A stretch of DNA of 64,000 bases from Huiozyma naganishii CBS 8797 (lineage: Eukaryota > Ascomycota > Saccharomycetes > Saccharomycetales > Saccharomycetaceae): positions 186,001 to 250,000 of the forward strand of contig NC_035931.1 in assembly GCF_000348985.1 (NCBI RefSeq). Reading direction: 5' to 3'. The stretch's first letter is position 1. Every line of letters begins with the position of its first letter. This document shows, in pieces, positions 51,901 through 62,464 of this stretch. A program made the position numbers and the translations under genes. Below the pieces are notes generated by a model. It worked only from the letters and a program-made list of their open reading frames with translations. It did no database searches and was not told the DNA's origin.

Positions 51901-52256
51901 GACTGAGTATCACTATCCTTTCCACTCATCCTCCTTTCAGCAGAGCGTGGGGGTAGTATGAAATCTTTTTTTTTCTCAACTGGAGTCAAGTTTTCCTCTA
52001 GCAACGTTTCGATGGAAGTGTTGTTGTGTTTCTTCAGTAGTTCAATAACCTGCTTCAAACTTTTCAACTCCGCATCGTACTCATCCACCTGCAATTTCAG
52101 TTTGACGTTTTCTTTAAACAGTTCATCGTAAGTAGGTCTGTTGCTTGCACTCTCTGTATTCTTTTCGATGTACTCTATCGATTTATCCCGCTCAGAGATA
52201 TGGTTATTGTATTGTTTGAGCAAGTCTAGTGTTTTGGTTCCAATCGGACTCTCCAT
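48998..52256 (-). CDS. BEM3: Rho GTPase-activating protein Bem3, frameshifted near the C-terminus
   Basis: A Cdc42 GAP with an N-terminal coiled coil, a long Ser/Pro-rich region, PX (about residues 480-585), PH (about 608-715) and RhoGAP (from about 865) domains. The arginine finger is in EGIFRLSGS. The frame as given stops at 49080 (1058 residues from the ATG at 52256). Near 49127 an extra base in TTCTTCCGACG shifts the frame inside the last RhoGAP helices. The other frame reads on with VPITMLQPFIVDFKCIFKG to a TAG at 48998, as the family does. It is either a sequencing error or a real truncation. A GTG start at 52343 is rejected. It matches YPL115C. Confidence 0.88.
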
Positions 52257-52703
52257 GATTGTCAAACGTAAGATAGTTCTCTTTTTTTTGTCAGTAATTG
52301 TGGAACTCTTCTTGTCTGTAACAGTAGCAACTTCCGTTCTCACTTCTCCCCAAAGTCACTCTTCTCCAAAAGAAATATCTAGAGCTTGAAAAAATAGAAA
52401 GCGGTAAACTTGCTCTCAATCAGCCTCTGCTTTGTTTAAAGTAAGAAGATCTTCCGACCTGATTCGAAAAAAATACCCAAACAGCTTGATACAGAGCTAC
52501 TTCCTTAACCTTCGTTGCATGGTACTACACAATGTACGGTACAATTACTATTATCTAATTTTTTTCCTTTTCTTCAATTTAAGAAATGCTCAGTTGCTCA
52601 GGCACGTGACGCGATACGCGTCTCACACAGACGAGTCGGTGAGCTCAGGGCTACAACACGTTTCACGACTACGCTATCTACAAGATGTAATTGGTTTGAA
52701 GCG
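52257..52703. other. Intergenic BEM3-AIM10
   Basis: About 445 bp: promoter of BEM3 and 3' flank of AIM10. It contains GGCACGTGACGCG at about 52601-52613, an E-box plus an ACGCG-like core. No gene. Confidence 0.45.
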
Positions 52704-54422
52704 CTATATATCCTTTAACAAGGCTTCTACAACCTCTTTAACGTACATGTGAGAAACTATGTGTTTCTCTAGATGGTCGTCTCGCTGAGGAATATGATCC
52801 CAGTCGAACTTTGACTTATTCCTTTCGTGTTCTTGAATCCATGCGGGTTCCCCATCTTCACACCATCTCTTGCCCCTCACCTCTATCTCGACTCTAGGCC
52901 ACGACTTGGACCCGATAATTATACACAGAGGGATCCCCAGTGCGTGTGAAGTTTGGATCTTTGAGCCAAGACCTGAAGAATTGCTAAAATCTTGCATAAT
53001 GTCATCCCGGAGCGACTTTGACTGTGATAGATTTTCAACAACTTTCAAGACCCTCTCGTCCGTCCCGTTCTCAACAGAGCAGACGGAGAGCAAGTATGGC
53101 GATATCGGACTTGGCCATCTGATACCTTGTTCGTCCCTGGTTACCTCTGCGATAGCGCCGATGATTCGCGTGACGCCAATACCGTAACACCCCATCTCTA
53201 CTAGTTTGTCGCTTTGATTGTCCTTATCCTTGAACTTGAGGTTCATAAGTTCTGAATACTTTGTTCCTAGCACAAAAGTGTGGCCGACCTCGATGCTTCG
53301 TGTCGCAGTCAGTGCCCCCTCTTCGCAGGAACCGCATTTCTCCCCATCCACGGCGTTGACAATGGAGAGCCCCTCCAATTGTCCAAAGTTGTTTTTCAGA
53401 TAGTTCTTCAGTGGGAAGTCTGGGAAGTTTGATCTCGAATTGATTCTACAATCCATGACGCGGAGAACTTTTGAAAACATGATATCCTCGTTACTCCTCT
53501 CCTGGAATATTTCCAAAACTCTAGCATTGCTGTAATCACGTAGCTTCTTATCGACGTCACCGTCCACTGCCTTCACCGCGTTGTTCCAGTTGATTTGTCT
53601 GTCAGCAGGGAAATAAAAACAGATCAAAGTGGAATGGTCTGCAGTTAGTGCATATTTAACATTAACGTCCCCTGACATTGCGCCCTCCTCTAAAGGGGAG
53701 GACTCGGCCATCTCCTCATTGAACACGTTCTTACAATGCGAGCAACTGAAGATGGTATCCTCTCCTGATTCATGGACCAAATGGTACTCCTTGCTGATGT
53801 CACCCCCCATATCACCATTATCCGCCCATGCTTTGACGTACGGTACTTTCAATTCTTTGAATATCAAGTCATAAGCCCTGTTTGTTTCGTTGAACACTTG
53901 TAAGGATTCCTCCGCAGTAGAGGCAAACGAGTACGCATCCATCATGAGGAACTCTTTCCCGCGAAGCAACCCGCCGCGGGGTCTTCTCTCGTCCCTGTAT
54001 TTCCTGCTGGTTTGGTAAACGACGCAGGGCATATTTTTGTAACTGTCGATGTGGCCCCTCATCAATTCCGTGACGTCCTCCTCGCAAGTCGCCACGAGAC
54101 AGAACTCCGCACTCTTGCTATCCTTCAGTTTGAACAGTTCCGTGTTGGACCATCTTTCAGTGCGAGACCACAGGGACTTCGACGATAGCGTACTCAGGGA
54201 TAACTTTTGTGCCTTAAGGTTCTTCTGTAGGTGCGTGTCTAATATGCCTGTTATCTTGTTGAGAATTCGCAGGGAGAGCGGGAGGTAATGGAACAGTCCG
54301 CTCTGGGTTTTCTGGACGAAATTTAATCTTTGCAGAAGCTCCGGAGTTGAGAGGGTTGCTATGGCTTGTTTACTTAAAAATTTCTGCTGGAAGGGATTCC
54401 TTAATTGAATTATTGGCTTCAT
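52704..54422 (-). CDS. AIM10: Mitochondrial prolyl-tRNA synthetase
   Basis: 572 residues, against 576 in S. cerevisiae Aim10. It is a bacterial-type class II prolyl-tRNA synthetase that charges mitochondrial tRNA-Pro. Class II motifs are visible: motif 2 in RKYRDERRPRGGLLRGKEFLMMD (positions about 139-161) and motif 3 in GCYGIGVTRIIGAIAE (about 413). A C-terminal anticodon-binding domain follows. The N-terminus (MKPIIQLRNPFQQKFLSKQ) is free of acids and fits a mitochondrial import signal. The ATG is at 54422; a TTG 28 codons upstream is not used. It corresponds to YER087W. Confidence 0.92.
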   Translation of the reverse strand: MKPIIQLRNPFQQKFLSKQAIATLSTPELLQRLNFVQKTQSGLFHYLPLSLRILNKITGILDTHLQKNLKAQKLSLSTLSSKSLWSRTERWSNTELFKLKDSKSAEFCLVATCEEDVTELMRGHIDSYKNMPCVVYQTSRKYRDERRPRGGLLRGKEFLMMDAYSFASTAEESLQVFNETNRAYDLIFKELKVPYVKAWADNGDMGGDISKEYHLVHESGEDTIFSCSHCKNVFNEEMAESSPLEEGAMSGDVNVKYALTADHSTLICFYFPADRQINWNNAVKAVDGDVDKKLRDYSNARVLEIFQERSNEDIMFSKVLRVMDCRINSRSNFPDFPLKNYLKNNFGQLEGLSIVNAVDGEKCGSCEEGALTATRSIEVGHTFVLGTKYSELMNLKFKDKDNQSDKLVEMGCYGIGVTRIIGAIAEVTRDEQGIRWPSPISPYLLSVCSVENGTDERVLKVVENLSQSKSLRDDIMQDFSNSSGLGSKIQTSHALGIPLCIIIGSKSWPRVEIEVRGKRWCEDGEPAWIQEHERNKSKFDWDHIPQRDDHLEKHIVSHMYVKEVVEALLKDI

Positions 54423-54649
54423 CTCGGCCCAGGGGAAGCGGGGGAGGACAACGCCAAACCGTTGTGTTGATGGCTGCGCTTGCAGATTTTCTTCGCTTCC
54501 TAGCAAAGGAAAGAAAATAAATGATGGAAGAACGTTATAAAAAATTTGTATTTTTATCTATGTATATATAAAAGAACTTAATGATTCTTTCTTTTCCTGT
54601 TCGTTAGAAAGAGAGTCCACTGATGATATTTTAATCCTTATCAAGCAGT

Positions 54650-56344
54650 TTAATCCTTCTTGGCGTTGATGGCAGCAGTCAATTGACCTTGCTTGATCAA
54701 AGATTCTGGAGCGTCCATGACTGGCAACATGACTTCGATCAATCTGATTCTGGAGTTCTTGTTGAACTCCTTGTCCTGGGTCAACTTGTTCCATTCACCG
54801 ACAGTGGCGATTCTGACGGCTTCGTAGTCCTTGGCACCGAAAGTTGGCAACAATTGCAAGTGTTCCCAAGATTGAATCTCGTTGTATTGGGCAGTTGGAC
54901 CGTGAATCAACTTCTCGATGGTGTAACCGTTGTTGTTCAAGATGAACAAGTATGGCTTCAAGTTCCACTTGATACAGGTGGAGATTTCTTGAACGGTCAA
55001 TTGCAAAGAACCGTCACCAATGAACAAGATGACTCTTCTGTTAGGGTCGATCTCCTCAGCGGCAAAAGCAGCACCTAGAACGGCACCACCGGTGAAACCA
55101 ATGGACCCCCATAGAACTTGGGAGATACCGACGGTGTTCTTTGGGAAAGTGGTACCGTTGATACCGAAAGCGGAGGTACCGGTTTCAGTGATGACGATGT
55201 CACCTTCTTGTAGGAAGTTACCTAGTTCCTTCCACATCCATTCTTGCTTCAATGGGGTGGATGGGTCGACAGCGGCGTTGGCTGGGGCTCTAGCTGGGAC
55301 GGCAACTGGGGAGTAGTTGGCGATGACTGGCTTGATTTGAGTGATCAACTTTTGTAGGATAGACTTCATTTGCATGTCTGGGAACAAAGCGTTTCTGATC
55401 TTGATGTGGTCGGAGTGGAACTCGACGATGTTCTTGGTCTGGTAAGAGTAAGAGAAGGAACCCGTGTTGAAATCGGACAATAGGGCACCGACGGATAGAA
55501 CCAAGTCAGCGGACTCGACGGCCTTCTTGACAGCTGGGCTGGACAAGGTACCGACGTAGATACCACCGTATCTTGGGTGGGTCTCGTCGATGGAGCCCTT
55601 ACCCATTGGGGTGACGAAAGCTGGGAATTGAGTGGCGTCAATCAATTGTTGAGTTTCCTTCTTGACGTCGTGTCTGGAGGCACAGGCATCGGCCAAGATG
55701 ATTGGGTTCTTAGCCTTGGAGACCAAGTCCAAGATGGTGTCCAAAACCTCGGATTCGGATTCTGGGTTGTTGGCCTTTAGGGACAAGTCAATTGGGGTGT
55801 CCAATAGGGATCTTGGCATTTCGTAGTCGAACATGTTAGCTGGGATACCCAAGTAGACGGTTCTCTGCTTGACGTAAGTAGTTCTGATACATCTGTCGAT
55901 TTCAGAGGCGGCCTTGGACAAGTCAGTGATGACGGCGGTGGTCTCGGAGATCTCGGCGGACATTCTGTGGAAGACGTCGAAGTCACCGTTACCTAGAGTG
56001 TGATGCAACAATAGACCCTTAGCTTGAGACAAAGTGGATGGAACACCGACGACGTGTAGGACACCGACGTGTTCAGCGTAGGAACCGGCAATACCGTTCA
56101 AGGCGGACAATTCACCGACACCGAAGGTGGTCAACAAACAGGCCATCCCCTTGATTCTGGCGTAACCGTCAGCAGCGTAAGAGGCGTTCAACTCGTTGGC
56201 GTTACCGACCCATCTCATACCTGGGATATCGTAGATCTTGTCCAACAAGACCAAGTTGAAGTCACCTGGCAAACCGAAGATGGTGTTAACACCAACTTGC
56301 TTTAATCTTTCGAATAAGTAGTGACCTAGAGAAACAGTAGACAT
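54650..56344 (-). CDS. PDC1: Pyruvate decarboxylase, copy A
   Basis: 564 residues, against 563 in S. cerevisiae Pdc1. It converts pyruvate to acetaldehyde and CO2, the committed step of ethanol fermentation, with thiamine diphosphate and Mg2+. FGLPGDFN and NANELNA (catalytic Glu about 51), LLHHTLGNGDFDVFHRM (the two His at 114-115), and the cofactor motif GDGSLQ...LNNNGYTIE (from about 443) are all present. Very strong codon bias shows high expression. The second copy lies upstream in tandem on the same strand. Sharing of near-identical blocks makes orthology to PDC1, PDC5 or PDC6 impossible to settle. Confidence 0.95.
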   Translation of the reverse strand: MSTVSLGHYLFERLKQVGVNTIFGLPGDFNLVLLDKIYDIPGMRWVGNANELNASYAADGYARIKGMACLLTTFGVGELSALNGIAGSYAEHVGVLHVVGVPSTLSQAKGLLLHHTLGNGDFDVFHRMSAEISETTAVITDLSKAASEIDRCIRTTYVKQRTVYLGIPANMFDYEMPRSLLDTPIDLSLKANNPESESEVLDTILDLVSKAKNPIILADACASRHDVKKETQQLIDATQFPAFVTPMGKGSIDETHPRYGGIYVGTLSSPAVKKAVESADLVLSVGALLSDFNTGSFSYSYQTKNIVEFHSDHIKIRNALFPDMQMKSILQKLITQIKPVIANYSPVAVPARAPANAAVDPSTPLKQEWMWKELGNFLQEGDIVITETGTSAFGINGTTFPKNTVGISQVLWGSIGFTGGAVLGAAFAAEEIDPNRRVILFIGDGSLQLTVQEISTCIKWNLKPYLFILNNNGYTIEKLIHGPTAQYNEIQSWEHLQLLPTFGAKDYEAVRIATVGEWNKLTQDKEFNKNSRIRLIEVMLPVMDAPESLIKQGQLTAAINAKKD

Positions 56345-57185
56345 TTTTGTGTGTATATCTGTATTGGATGGGTTGCTATGTCAGAACAGAGAGAGGAAAA
56401 CAGATGGGAAAAACTGGAAGGAACAATTATTTCGAATTGAGGAAAGATGAAACCATGCCAGTAGTTTATATACGCTGCATTGGAAAAAAAAACCGTCTTG
56501 AATCAATCCCAAAAAAAACCCTCACGGTACGGAAACCCATCGACAATAGCTGTACACCTGGGCATCAGTGTCAAACAAAACATCATCGCTTGGGCGAAAA
56601 GAAACGAGAGCACAAGAAAAATTTTTCCAACTTATCTCATCGCTGCGGAGTGGTATGGCCCCACGTTACGCCTTACTTCTTCCCTGATTCAAAGGGCACG
56701 CTACCGCAGAAGATCACAATCTGAGCTGTGTTCTCAACACTGCATCTGTGGGGAGATGCCACGCCCTGCGGTCCCAGCCTTTTTTGCATGCGTTGCCGAC
56801 CCACTAACCGCATATTCTATTCAAAATGCGCCAGTGGTCGGAAACGCATTCCTCTAAACGCATAAATCATGCAACCCTCCCGCGGTCTGCGCGCATCCTC
56901 TGCTGCCCCGCCGGGCTTCCAAAAAAACGGGAAGTGGGAAAAAAAGAAATAAAAAACCGCGGGCTTCTTCTTTTGCAGGACGCCACTATGTGACGCACGG
57001 CTGTAACAGAGGAATCCCGGGCGCTGGGAAGAGAAAAAAGAAAGGAATCCTGGTCCTTCCTGTTCCGGTTGCCGCCGGCGCTGACAAAAAGAGAAGCTGT
57101 TTGCTTTAGATCGTTTTATATTACTGTATATTATATGATTTCCCGGCTGTTACTGGTGGAGGAGGGGGGGAGTGGGGCGGTTTGC
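56345..57185 (-). promoter_or_regulatory. Promoter region of PDC copy A; 3' flank of copy B
   Basis: About 840 bp between the tandem PDC genes. It contains several CTTCC/GGAAG cores of the Gcr1 type and GC-rich stretches, as is usual for glycolytic promoters. Factor assignment is tentative. A G-rich run (GGAGGAGGGGGGGAGTGGGG, about 57157-57176) lies just after copy B. No gene. Confidence 0.4.
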
Positions 57186-58883
57186 TTAACCGCTGTTGGC
57201 GTTGATCTTCTCCGTCAACTTACCTTGTTCGATCAATGACTGGGGCGCGTCCATGACGGGGAGCATGACTTCGATGACTCTGATTCTGGAGTTCTTGTTG
57301 AACTCCTTGTCCTGGGTCAACTTGTTCCACTCGCCGACAGTAGCGACTCTCACGGCTTCGTAGTCCTTCGCACCGAGAGTGGGCAGCAACTTCAAGTGGT
57401 CCCACGATTGGATCTCGTTGTACTCAGCGGTGGGCCCGTGGATCAGCTTCTCGATGGTGTACCCGTTGTTGTTCAAGATGAACAGGTATGGCTTCAAGTT
57501 CCACTTGATCATCGTAGAGATCTCTTGCACGGTCAATTGTAGAGACCCGTCACCAATGAACAAGATGACTCTTTTCTTCGGGTCGATCTCCTCGGCGGCG
57601 AATGCGGCGCCCAGTAGAGCACCCACGGTGAAACCAATGGACCCCCATAGCACTTGGGAGATGCCGACAGCGTTCTTGGGGAACGTCGTGCCGTTGATAC
57701 CGAACGCGGAAGTACCTGTCTCCGTGATGATGATGTCGCCCTCTTGCAAGAACTCGGACAACTGGTTCCACATCCACTCTTGGCGAAGTGGTGCGGTGGC
57801 GCTGATGCTCTTGTCGTTCGCTGGGATCTTCGCTGGGACAGCAACCGGGTTGTAGCCCTTGACCACGGCTGGGATCTCCTTCAAAAGCTTGCGGAGCAGG
57901 GGTTCCATTTGGACACCTGGGAACACGGCGTTCTTGATCTTCATGTGGTCGGAGTGGAACTCAACAACGTTCTTGGTTTCGTACGAGTATGAGAAGGAAC
58001 CCGTGTTGAAATCGGATAGCAAGGCACCGACGGAAAGAATCAAGTCAGCGGATTCAACAGCCTCCTTGACCTCTGGTCTGGACAGAGTACCCACGTAGAT
58101 ACCACCGTATCTTGGGTGGGTCTCGTCGATGGAGCCCTTACCCAATGGAGTCACGAAGGCTGGGAATTGAGTGATGTTGATTAACTGTTGAGTCTCCTCC
58201 TTGACGTCGTGTCTGGAGGCACAGGCATCGGAGATGATGATTGGGTTCTTGGCATCTTTAACACTTTGCAAAATGGTGTCCAACACCTGTCTTTCAGAAG
58301 TTGGGTTGTTGGCCTTTAGGGACAAGTCAATTGGGGTGTCCAGTAGGGATCTTGGCATTTCGTAGTCGAACATGTTAGCTGGGATACCCAAGTAGACGGT
58401 TCTCTGCTTGACGTAAGTAGTTCTGATACATCTGTCGATCTGGTCAGCAGCCTTGTGAGGGTCGGTGATCATCTCTGTGGTCTCGGAGATCTGAGCGGAC
58501 ATTCTGTGGAAGACATCGAAGTCACCGTTACCCAAAGTGTGGTGCAACAGCAACCCGTTAGCCTGGGAGTGAGTCGATGGAGTACCCACCACATGCAACA
58601 CACCGACGTGTTCAGCGTAGGAGCCGGCAATACCGTTCAAGGCGGACAATTCACCGACACCGAAAGTGGTTAACAAACAGGCCATCCCCTTGATTCTGGC
58701 ATACCCGTCAGCAGCGTAAGCAGCGTTCAACTCGTTGGCGTTACCGGCCCATCTGATACCTGGGACATCGTAGATCTTGTCCAACAGGACCAAGTTGAAG
58801 TCACCTGGCAAACCGAAGATGGTGTTAACACCAACTTGCTTTAATCTTTCGAATAAGTAGTGACCTAGAGAAATAGTAGACAT
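57186..58883 (-). CDS. Pyruvate decarboxylase, copy B
   Basis: 565 residues, a full-length second PDC with all catalytic motifs (NANELNA, LLHHTLGNG, GDGSLQ, LNNNGYTIE) intact. It differs from copy A mostly in residues 330-385 (the GYNPVAVPAKIPANDKS region) and near both ends of the middle domain. Its codon choice uses more G/C at third positions than copy A in the C-terminal half. In the N-terminal third long stretches are almost identical in DNA to copy A. It is probably the isoform made by a local tandem duplication, with later gene conversion. Confidence 0.94.
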   Translation of the reverse strand: MSTISLGHYLFERLKQVGVNTIFGLPGDFNLVLLDKIYDVPGIRWAGNANELNAAYAADGYARIKGMACLLTTFGVGELSALNGIAGSYAEHVGVLHVVGTPSTHSQANGLLLHHTLGNGDFDVFHRMSAQISETTEMITDPHKAADQIDRCIRTTYVKQRTVYLGIPANMFDYEMPRSLLDTPIDLSLKANNPTSERQVLDTILQSVKDAKNPIIISDACASRHDVKEETQQLINITQFPAFVTPLGKGSIDETHPRYGGIYVGTLSRPEVKEAVESADLILSVGALLSDFNTGSFSYSYETKNVVEFHSDHMKIKNAVFPGVQMEPLLRKLLKEIPAVVKGYNPVAVPAKIPANDKSISATAPLRQEWMWNQLSEFLQEGDIIITETGTSAFGINGTTFPKNAVGISQVLWGSIGFTVGALLGAAFAAEEIDPKKRVILFIGDGSLQLTVQEISTMIKWNLKPYLFILNNNGYTIEKLIHGPTAEYNEIQSWDHLKLLPTLGAKDYEAVRVATVGEWNKLTQDKEFNKNSRIRVIEVMLPVMDAPQSLIEQGKLTEKINANSG

Positions 58884-60078
58884 TGTATTGTGTTATATCA
58901 GTGATGAGTAGTTGATATTCTCTGGGGTTTTTTTTTACTTAGAAATAGGGAAAGGATATAAGAGAAAACCGATCCAACCAATCAATTGAATGAGTATCCA
59001 CCGTCCGTTTATGTATCAAACCCTGGCGCATAAACAAGAAAAGAAAAGAAAACTATGCAACAACCACACTCCATGGTTTGTCTCCGCTAGCTGACCCAAA
59101 ATTATGCATTTGTTGAAACAGGCAGCACCTGAACATGGGTGCGACGGTATTCAAAAACCAAAAATGAATATTATGCGTTTCGTTCTTTTGGTTGACTATC
59201 AAATCCAAAAGAACGTGCGAACGAGATCAACACATAACCGTTTTGACACCCTCAACTTGCAGCCACGCCGGCGTGTGCATGGGTCTTCGCCCAGTTTCCC
59301 TCGAGACAGGCAGTTCTGACGTTAACGCATTGCGAAGGAACGGGGAGTCCCAATGACGTGATTTTGGAAGGACACCCGCAGAGACACCCGCAGGGACCCG
59401 GATTAAGTAAGACCGGAATGCAGCTAAACTCCGTGGTACCGGGGCCTCTCTGCGCTGTTTTTTTTCGCTTTTGAATTTTTGCATAATTTGTGTGTGCGGG
59501 AGGCCGGGACTGGGATGTGGGGACAGTAAGGTACTGCATTGGTGGTGTCCGATGCGTTTATGCAGTTTTGCACTCGCGCATTGCAGCGGGCTGAGTAATC
59601 GATATGTGCGTGTGTGTGTGTGTGGACCATCACAGTGTGAAGATTGGTCGAGCGAGCCATCAACAACCCTTGAGTATAGGTAGGGATGTGTAACTTCCCG
59701 ACAGTGAGGTGCGCACGCTGCTAACTTCACTGCGCCCGTGTGTTACCCGAACAGCATTTCGTGAAAAAAGAACGAAAAAAAAATATTGCAGACATTTCGA
59801 TGTGAAACTTACTCAACGGTGGACGTATTCGCTCTCGAGGAGCTTTCGGATTGTTTTCGGGTAAGACTCGTTCCCAGTGTCATATAGCCGGTTATTGATA
59901 TTTGCCTGGTGGTCTTCTTTGTTGGGTCTCTCTGTACACCTTCATTTTCCCCTCTGTTGTCTGGCACACTTGGGCTAATCTTTATATTACTTTTTTTTCC
60001 TAACTTTCAACGCTCTCTTCTTTTTTCCATATTGGGAAGCCTGTGCCCTATTCGAAAGTTGTGTTTTGGGGGCCCGCA
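58884..60078. promoter_or_regulatory. Divergent region PDC copy B / TOA1
   Basis: About 1.2 kb, the longest spacer among the right-hand genes. It holds a (TG)n stretch at about 59605-59622, a short direct duplication CGCAGAGACACC / CGCAGGGACCC near 59378-59400, and T-rich runs near each gene start. Frames in it are antisense or non-ATG. I see nothing else that I can name. Confidence 0.4.
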
Positions 60079-60876
60079 ATGTCAAATACTGAAGCTAGTA
60101 GAGTCTACGAGTTGATTGTAGAGGCCGTGATACAGGATGTGAGAGAGGATTTCGAGAATGCTGGCATAGATGAACAGACTTTGCAGGATTTGAAGAGGAA
60201 TTGGCAGAATAAATTGACGGAGAGTAAAGTGACCGCTTTCAGTTGGGATGACTTGAATGGACACACCAATGCGAACACTTTGGCGGTGCCCTCGTTGGAT
60301 GGTGCTGATGGGAGACTGCTTAATGAATTCGGGACCATCAAGGGGGAAGACACTCTGGGGGATGGGATTGACCAGGGGCTTGTGCTCCCCGGGTTTGACT
60401 CGCAGACGAACAACCATATAAATACGGGGGATCCTGCTGGTATATTAGGTGGTGATTCCATCAAGCAGGAAGATCATGGGGGTGTCCCGATGCCAGGTGA
60501 TACTCTGAATGGTGATGACAGTGGTACAAAGGATGTGGAGCAAGGTGACGAGTCCAGTTCACAGCAGATAGAATTGACAATGAATGATACGGATGGGAAA
60601 ATGGCGGAACAACTTAGAATGGAGGAGAAACACGCCAAGAGAAGTGCACTACTGGACACAGACGAAGTTGGGTCCGAGTTGGACGACTCGGATGACGATT
60701 ATTTGATCTCGGAAGGTGAGGAGGATGGGCCTGACGAAAACCTAATGTTGTGTCTCTACGATAAAGTAACAAGAACGAAAGCTAGGTGGAAGTGTTCGTT
60801 GAAGGACGGGGTCGCTACGATAAATCGCAGAGACTATACGTTCCAAAAGGCACAAGTGGAGGCAGAATGGGTTTGA
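60079..60876 (+). CDS. TOA1: TFIIA large subunit
   Basis: 265 residues, against 286 in S. cerevisiae. With Toa2 it forms TFIIA, which stabilises TBP on the TATA box. The N-terminal helices (about 8-55: VYELIVEAVIQDVREDFENA, then LKRNWQNKLTES) form the four-helix bundle. The middle is an acidic disordered linker ending in SELDDSDDDYLISEGEEDG. The C-terminal 50 residues (MLCLYDKVTRTKARWKCSLK...VATINRRDYTFQKAQVEAEW) form the beta-barrel part. The ATG at 60079 is taken; an upstream GTG is rejected. It corresponds to YOR194C. Confidence 0.95.
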   Translation: MSNTEASRVYELIVEAVIQDVREDFENAGIDEQTLQDLKRNWQNKLTESKVTAFSWDDLNGHTNANTLAVPSLDGADGRLLNEFGTIKGEDTLGDGIDQGLVLPGFDSQTNNHINTGDPAGILGGDSIKQEDHGGVPMPGDTLNGDDSGTKDVEQGDESSSQQIELTMNDTDGKMAEQLRMEEKHAKRSALLDTDEVGSELDDSDDDYLISEGEEDGPDENLMLCLYDKVTRTKARWKCSLKDGVATINRRDYTFQKAQVEAEWV

Positions 60877-61007
60877 ACAGGAACAAAAAGGTAATATTAA
60901 TTCTTCTTTTCCACCAAGGAGAGTAATACCAATGGGTTAAAATTCCCAACACTAATTTTGTACTCGTTAAATGGACTTTGTATGGGTACGAAAGGATGCA
61001 CCATTCT

Positions 61008-61025
61008 TTGTTGTTGTTGTTGTTG
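61008..61025 (+). repeat. (TTG)6 microsatellite
   Basis: Six TTG units between the convergent genes TOA1 and the dehydrogenase gene, outside coding sequence. Confidence 0.85.
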
Positions 61026-61120
61026 TTATTACAAGCTTCATTTAGCAGTACATAATAATGTAATATAAAATGTACAGTTTTTAATTTTTTTTCCCTCTCA
61101 ATAGCAAAAATGGGAGATGC

Positions 61121-62317
61121 TCAGTTTACTGGGTAAACACCTTTACCACCTTTAACAAAAATATCCTCCGCATTCTGTAAAGTGATCAACGTTTGCAAAG
61201 ACATCATATCCATAACAGCACTCCCCATATGTGGCAACGCAGTGACATCCCATCTTTGTATGAAATCTTTCCGGATGGAGGTAGACTCGTTCTTGAAGAC
61301 GTCCAGACCACAGCTCGCAACTTTACCACTCTTTAACGCCCTCAACAATGCGTCCTCGTCAATACAACTACCTCTACCAACATTGACCACGCGGACACCA
61401 TCTTTGCACATAGCAAGCGTCTTGTAGTTGATTATATCGTCTGTAGTGGCGTTACCAGGTAAAGCCATGACAATAATGTCCGCCTCACTCCAGGACTTCG
61501 CGTCTTCCAAGTCGGGAACAAACTCAGCTTTGAAACCCAGTTGCTCCTCACTTAGCGGCCCAGATCTCTTATGGTACTGGATCTTCATGTCAAACGCTAA
61601 ATGCAGTTTCTTGGCAATGGTTTGACCAATAGATCCAAACCCAAGCAGCAAAGCGGTTTTCCCCATGGGGGATACAATCTTTTTCCCACCTATTTGAAAT
61701 TTTTGAACAACATCCACAATCTCTCCATCTTCAGAGGGCTTCAATTTCTTGGGGAATTGATAGTGGTTTATTATCTTTTCAGAACCGTTCTTGCAGATAA
61801 GTTGCAAGTCCTCAACGTCGTCTATCTCCGTTCCCAGATAATCTCTACAGTTCATCACTTTCCCAAACTCAACAAACTTGATCAAATATTCCCAAAACGA
61901 CGTCATTCTAAACACACTCAGCACCAAGTAAAGAGCCATCTCACATACTGAATTGGCGGCATTCGGGCCCACGTTGACAACGTTGACATCTCTCTCCTTC
62001 CGTAGCAAAGCGCACTGTTCTTTGTTTAGCACGTAGTCTATCCCAACCCAGGGAACCAACACGGCCTTTAAAGTAGACGGGAAGTCATTTAAAAACTCAC
62101 TGGGTCCACCAAGAATACTACAGAACTCTTCAGTGATCCAAACCGCGCTAAGTTCAGAGCCCCTTAACCACTTTCTGAACTCATCCGCGGTTGTCATCTT
62201 ATACCTGATAAACTCCACACCGTGCTTATCCTCCAACTCCTTCCATAAGGGTAGTGAATCATCCAGTTCCCACTGTAGTCGATACGGGATCACAATCTTA
62301 ACACTGTCGTTCGTCAT
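61121..62317 (-). CDS. D-isomer-specific 2-hydroxyacid dehydrogenase (YPL113C-like)
   Basis: 398 residues, against 396 for S. cerevisiae YPL113C, a putative glyoxylate/hydroxypyruvate reductase. The NAD(P)-binding motif is LLGFGSIGQTIAKKL (about residue 223). The catalytic residues fit VVNVGRGSCIDEDAL (Arg), GLDVFKNE (Glu region) and the His of ALPHMGS (about 365). An unusual insert of about 50 residues (LGTEIDDVEDLQLICKNGSE...) precedes the Rossmann domain. The ATG is at 62317; a GTG 15 codons upstream is rejected. Its place next to the PEX25-type gene, and near BEM3 and HOS3, matches YPL113C. Confidence 0.88.
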   Translation of the reverse strand: MTNDSVKIVIPYRLQWELDDSLPLWKELEDKHGVEFIRYKMTTADEFRKWLRGSELSAVWITEEFCSILGGPSEFLNDFPSTLKAVLVPWVGIDYVLNKEQCALLRKERDVNVVNVGPNAANSVCEMALYLVLSVFRMTSFWEYLIKFVEFGKVMNCRDYLGTEIDDVEDLQLICKNGSEKIINHYQFPKKLKPSEDGEIVDVVQKFQIGGKKIVSPMGKTALLLGFGSIGQTIAKKLHLAFDMKIQYHKRSGPLSEEQLGFKAEFVPDLEDAKSWSEADIIVMALPGNATTDDIINYKTLAMCKDGVRVVNVGRGSCIDEDALLRALKSGKVASCGLDVFKNESTSIRKDFIQRWDVTALPHMGSAVMDMMSLQTLITLQNAEDIFVKGGKGVYPVN

Positions 62318-62464
62318 GATGCAAGGGGGTGGTACTAACTCCAAACCAGATGAAAGGATCACTTATCCTTCCACTTGTAGTTACTATACAAGACGCGATA
62401 TCAATCTACCAATTACACATCTACTTGCTTAAATTACCTTTATTTATCTTTTATCTTTTATCTT

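Noticed and set aside
59227..59730. Overlapping frames of up to 167 codons between PDC copy B and TOA1.
   Set aside because: Several overlapping frames exist on both strands with Cys/His/Arg-rich random composition and no domain signal.
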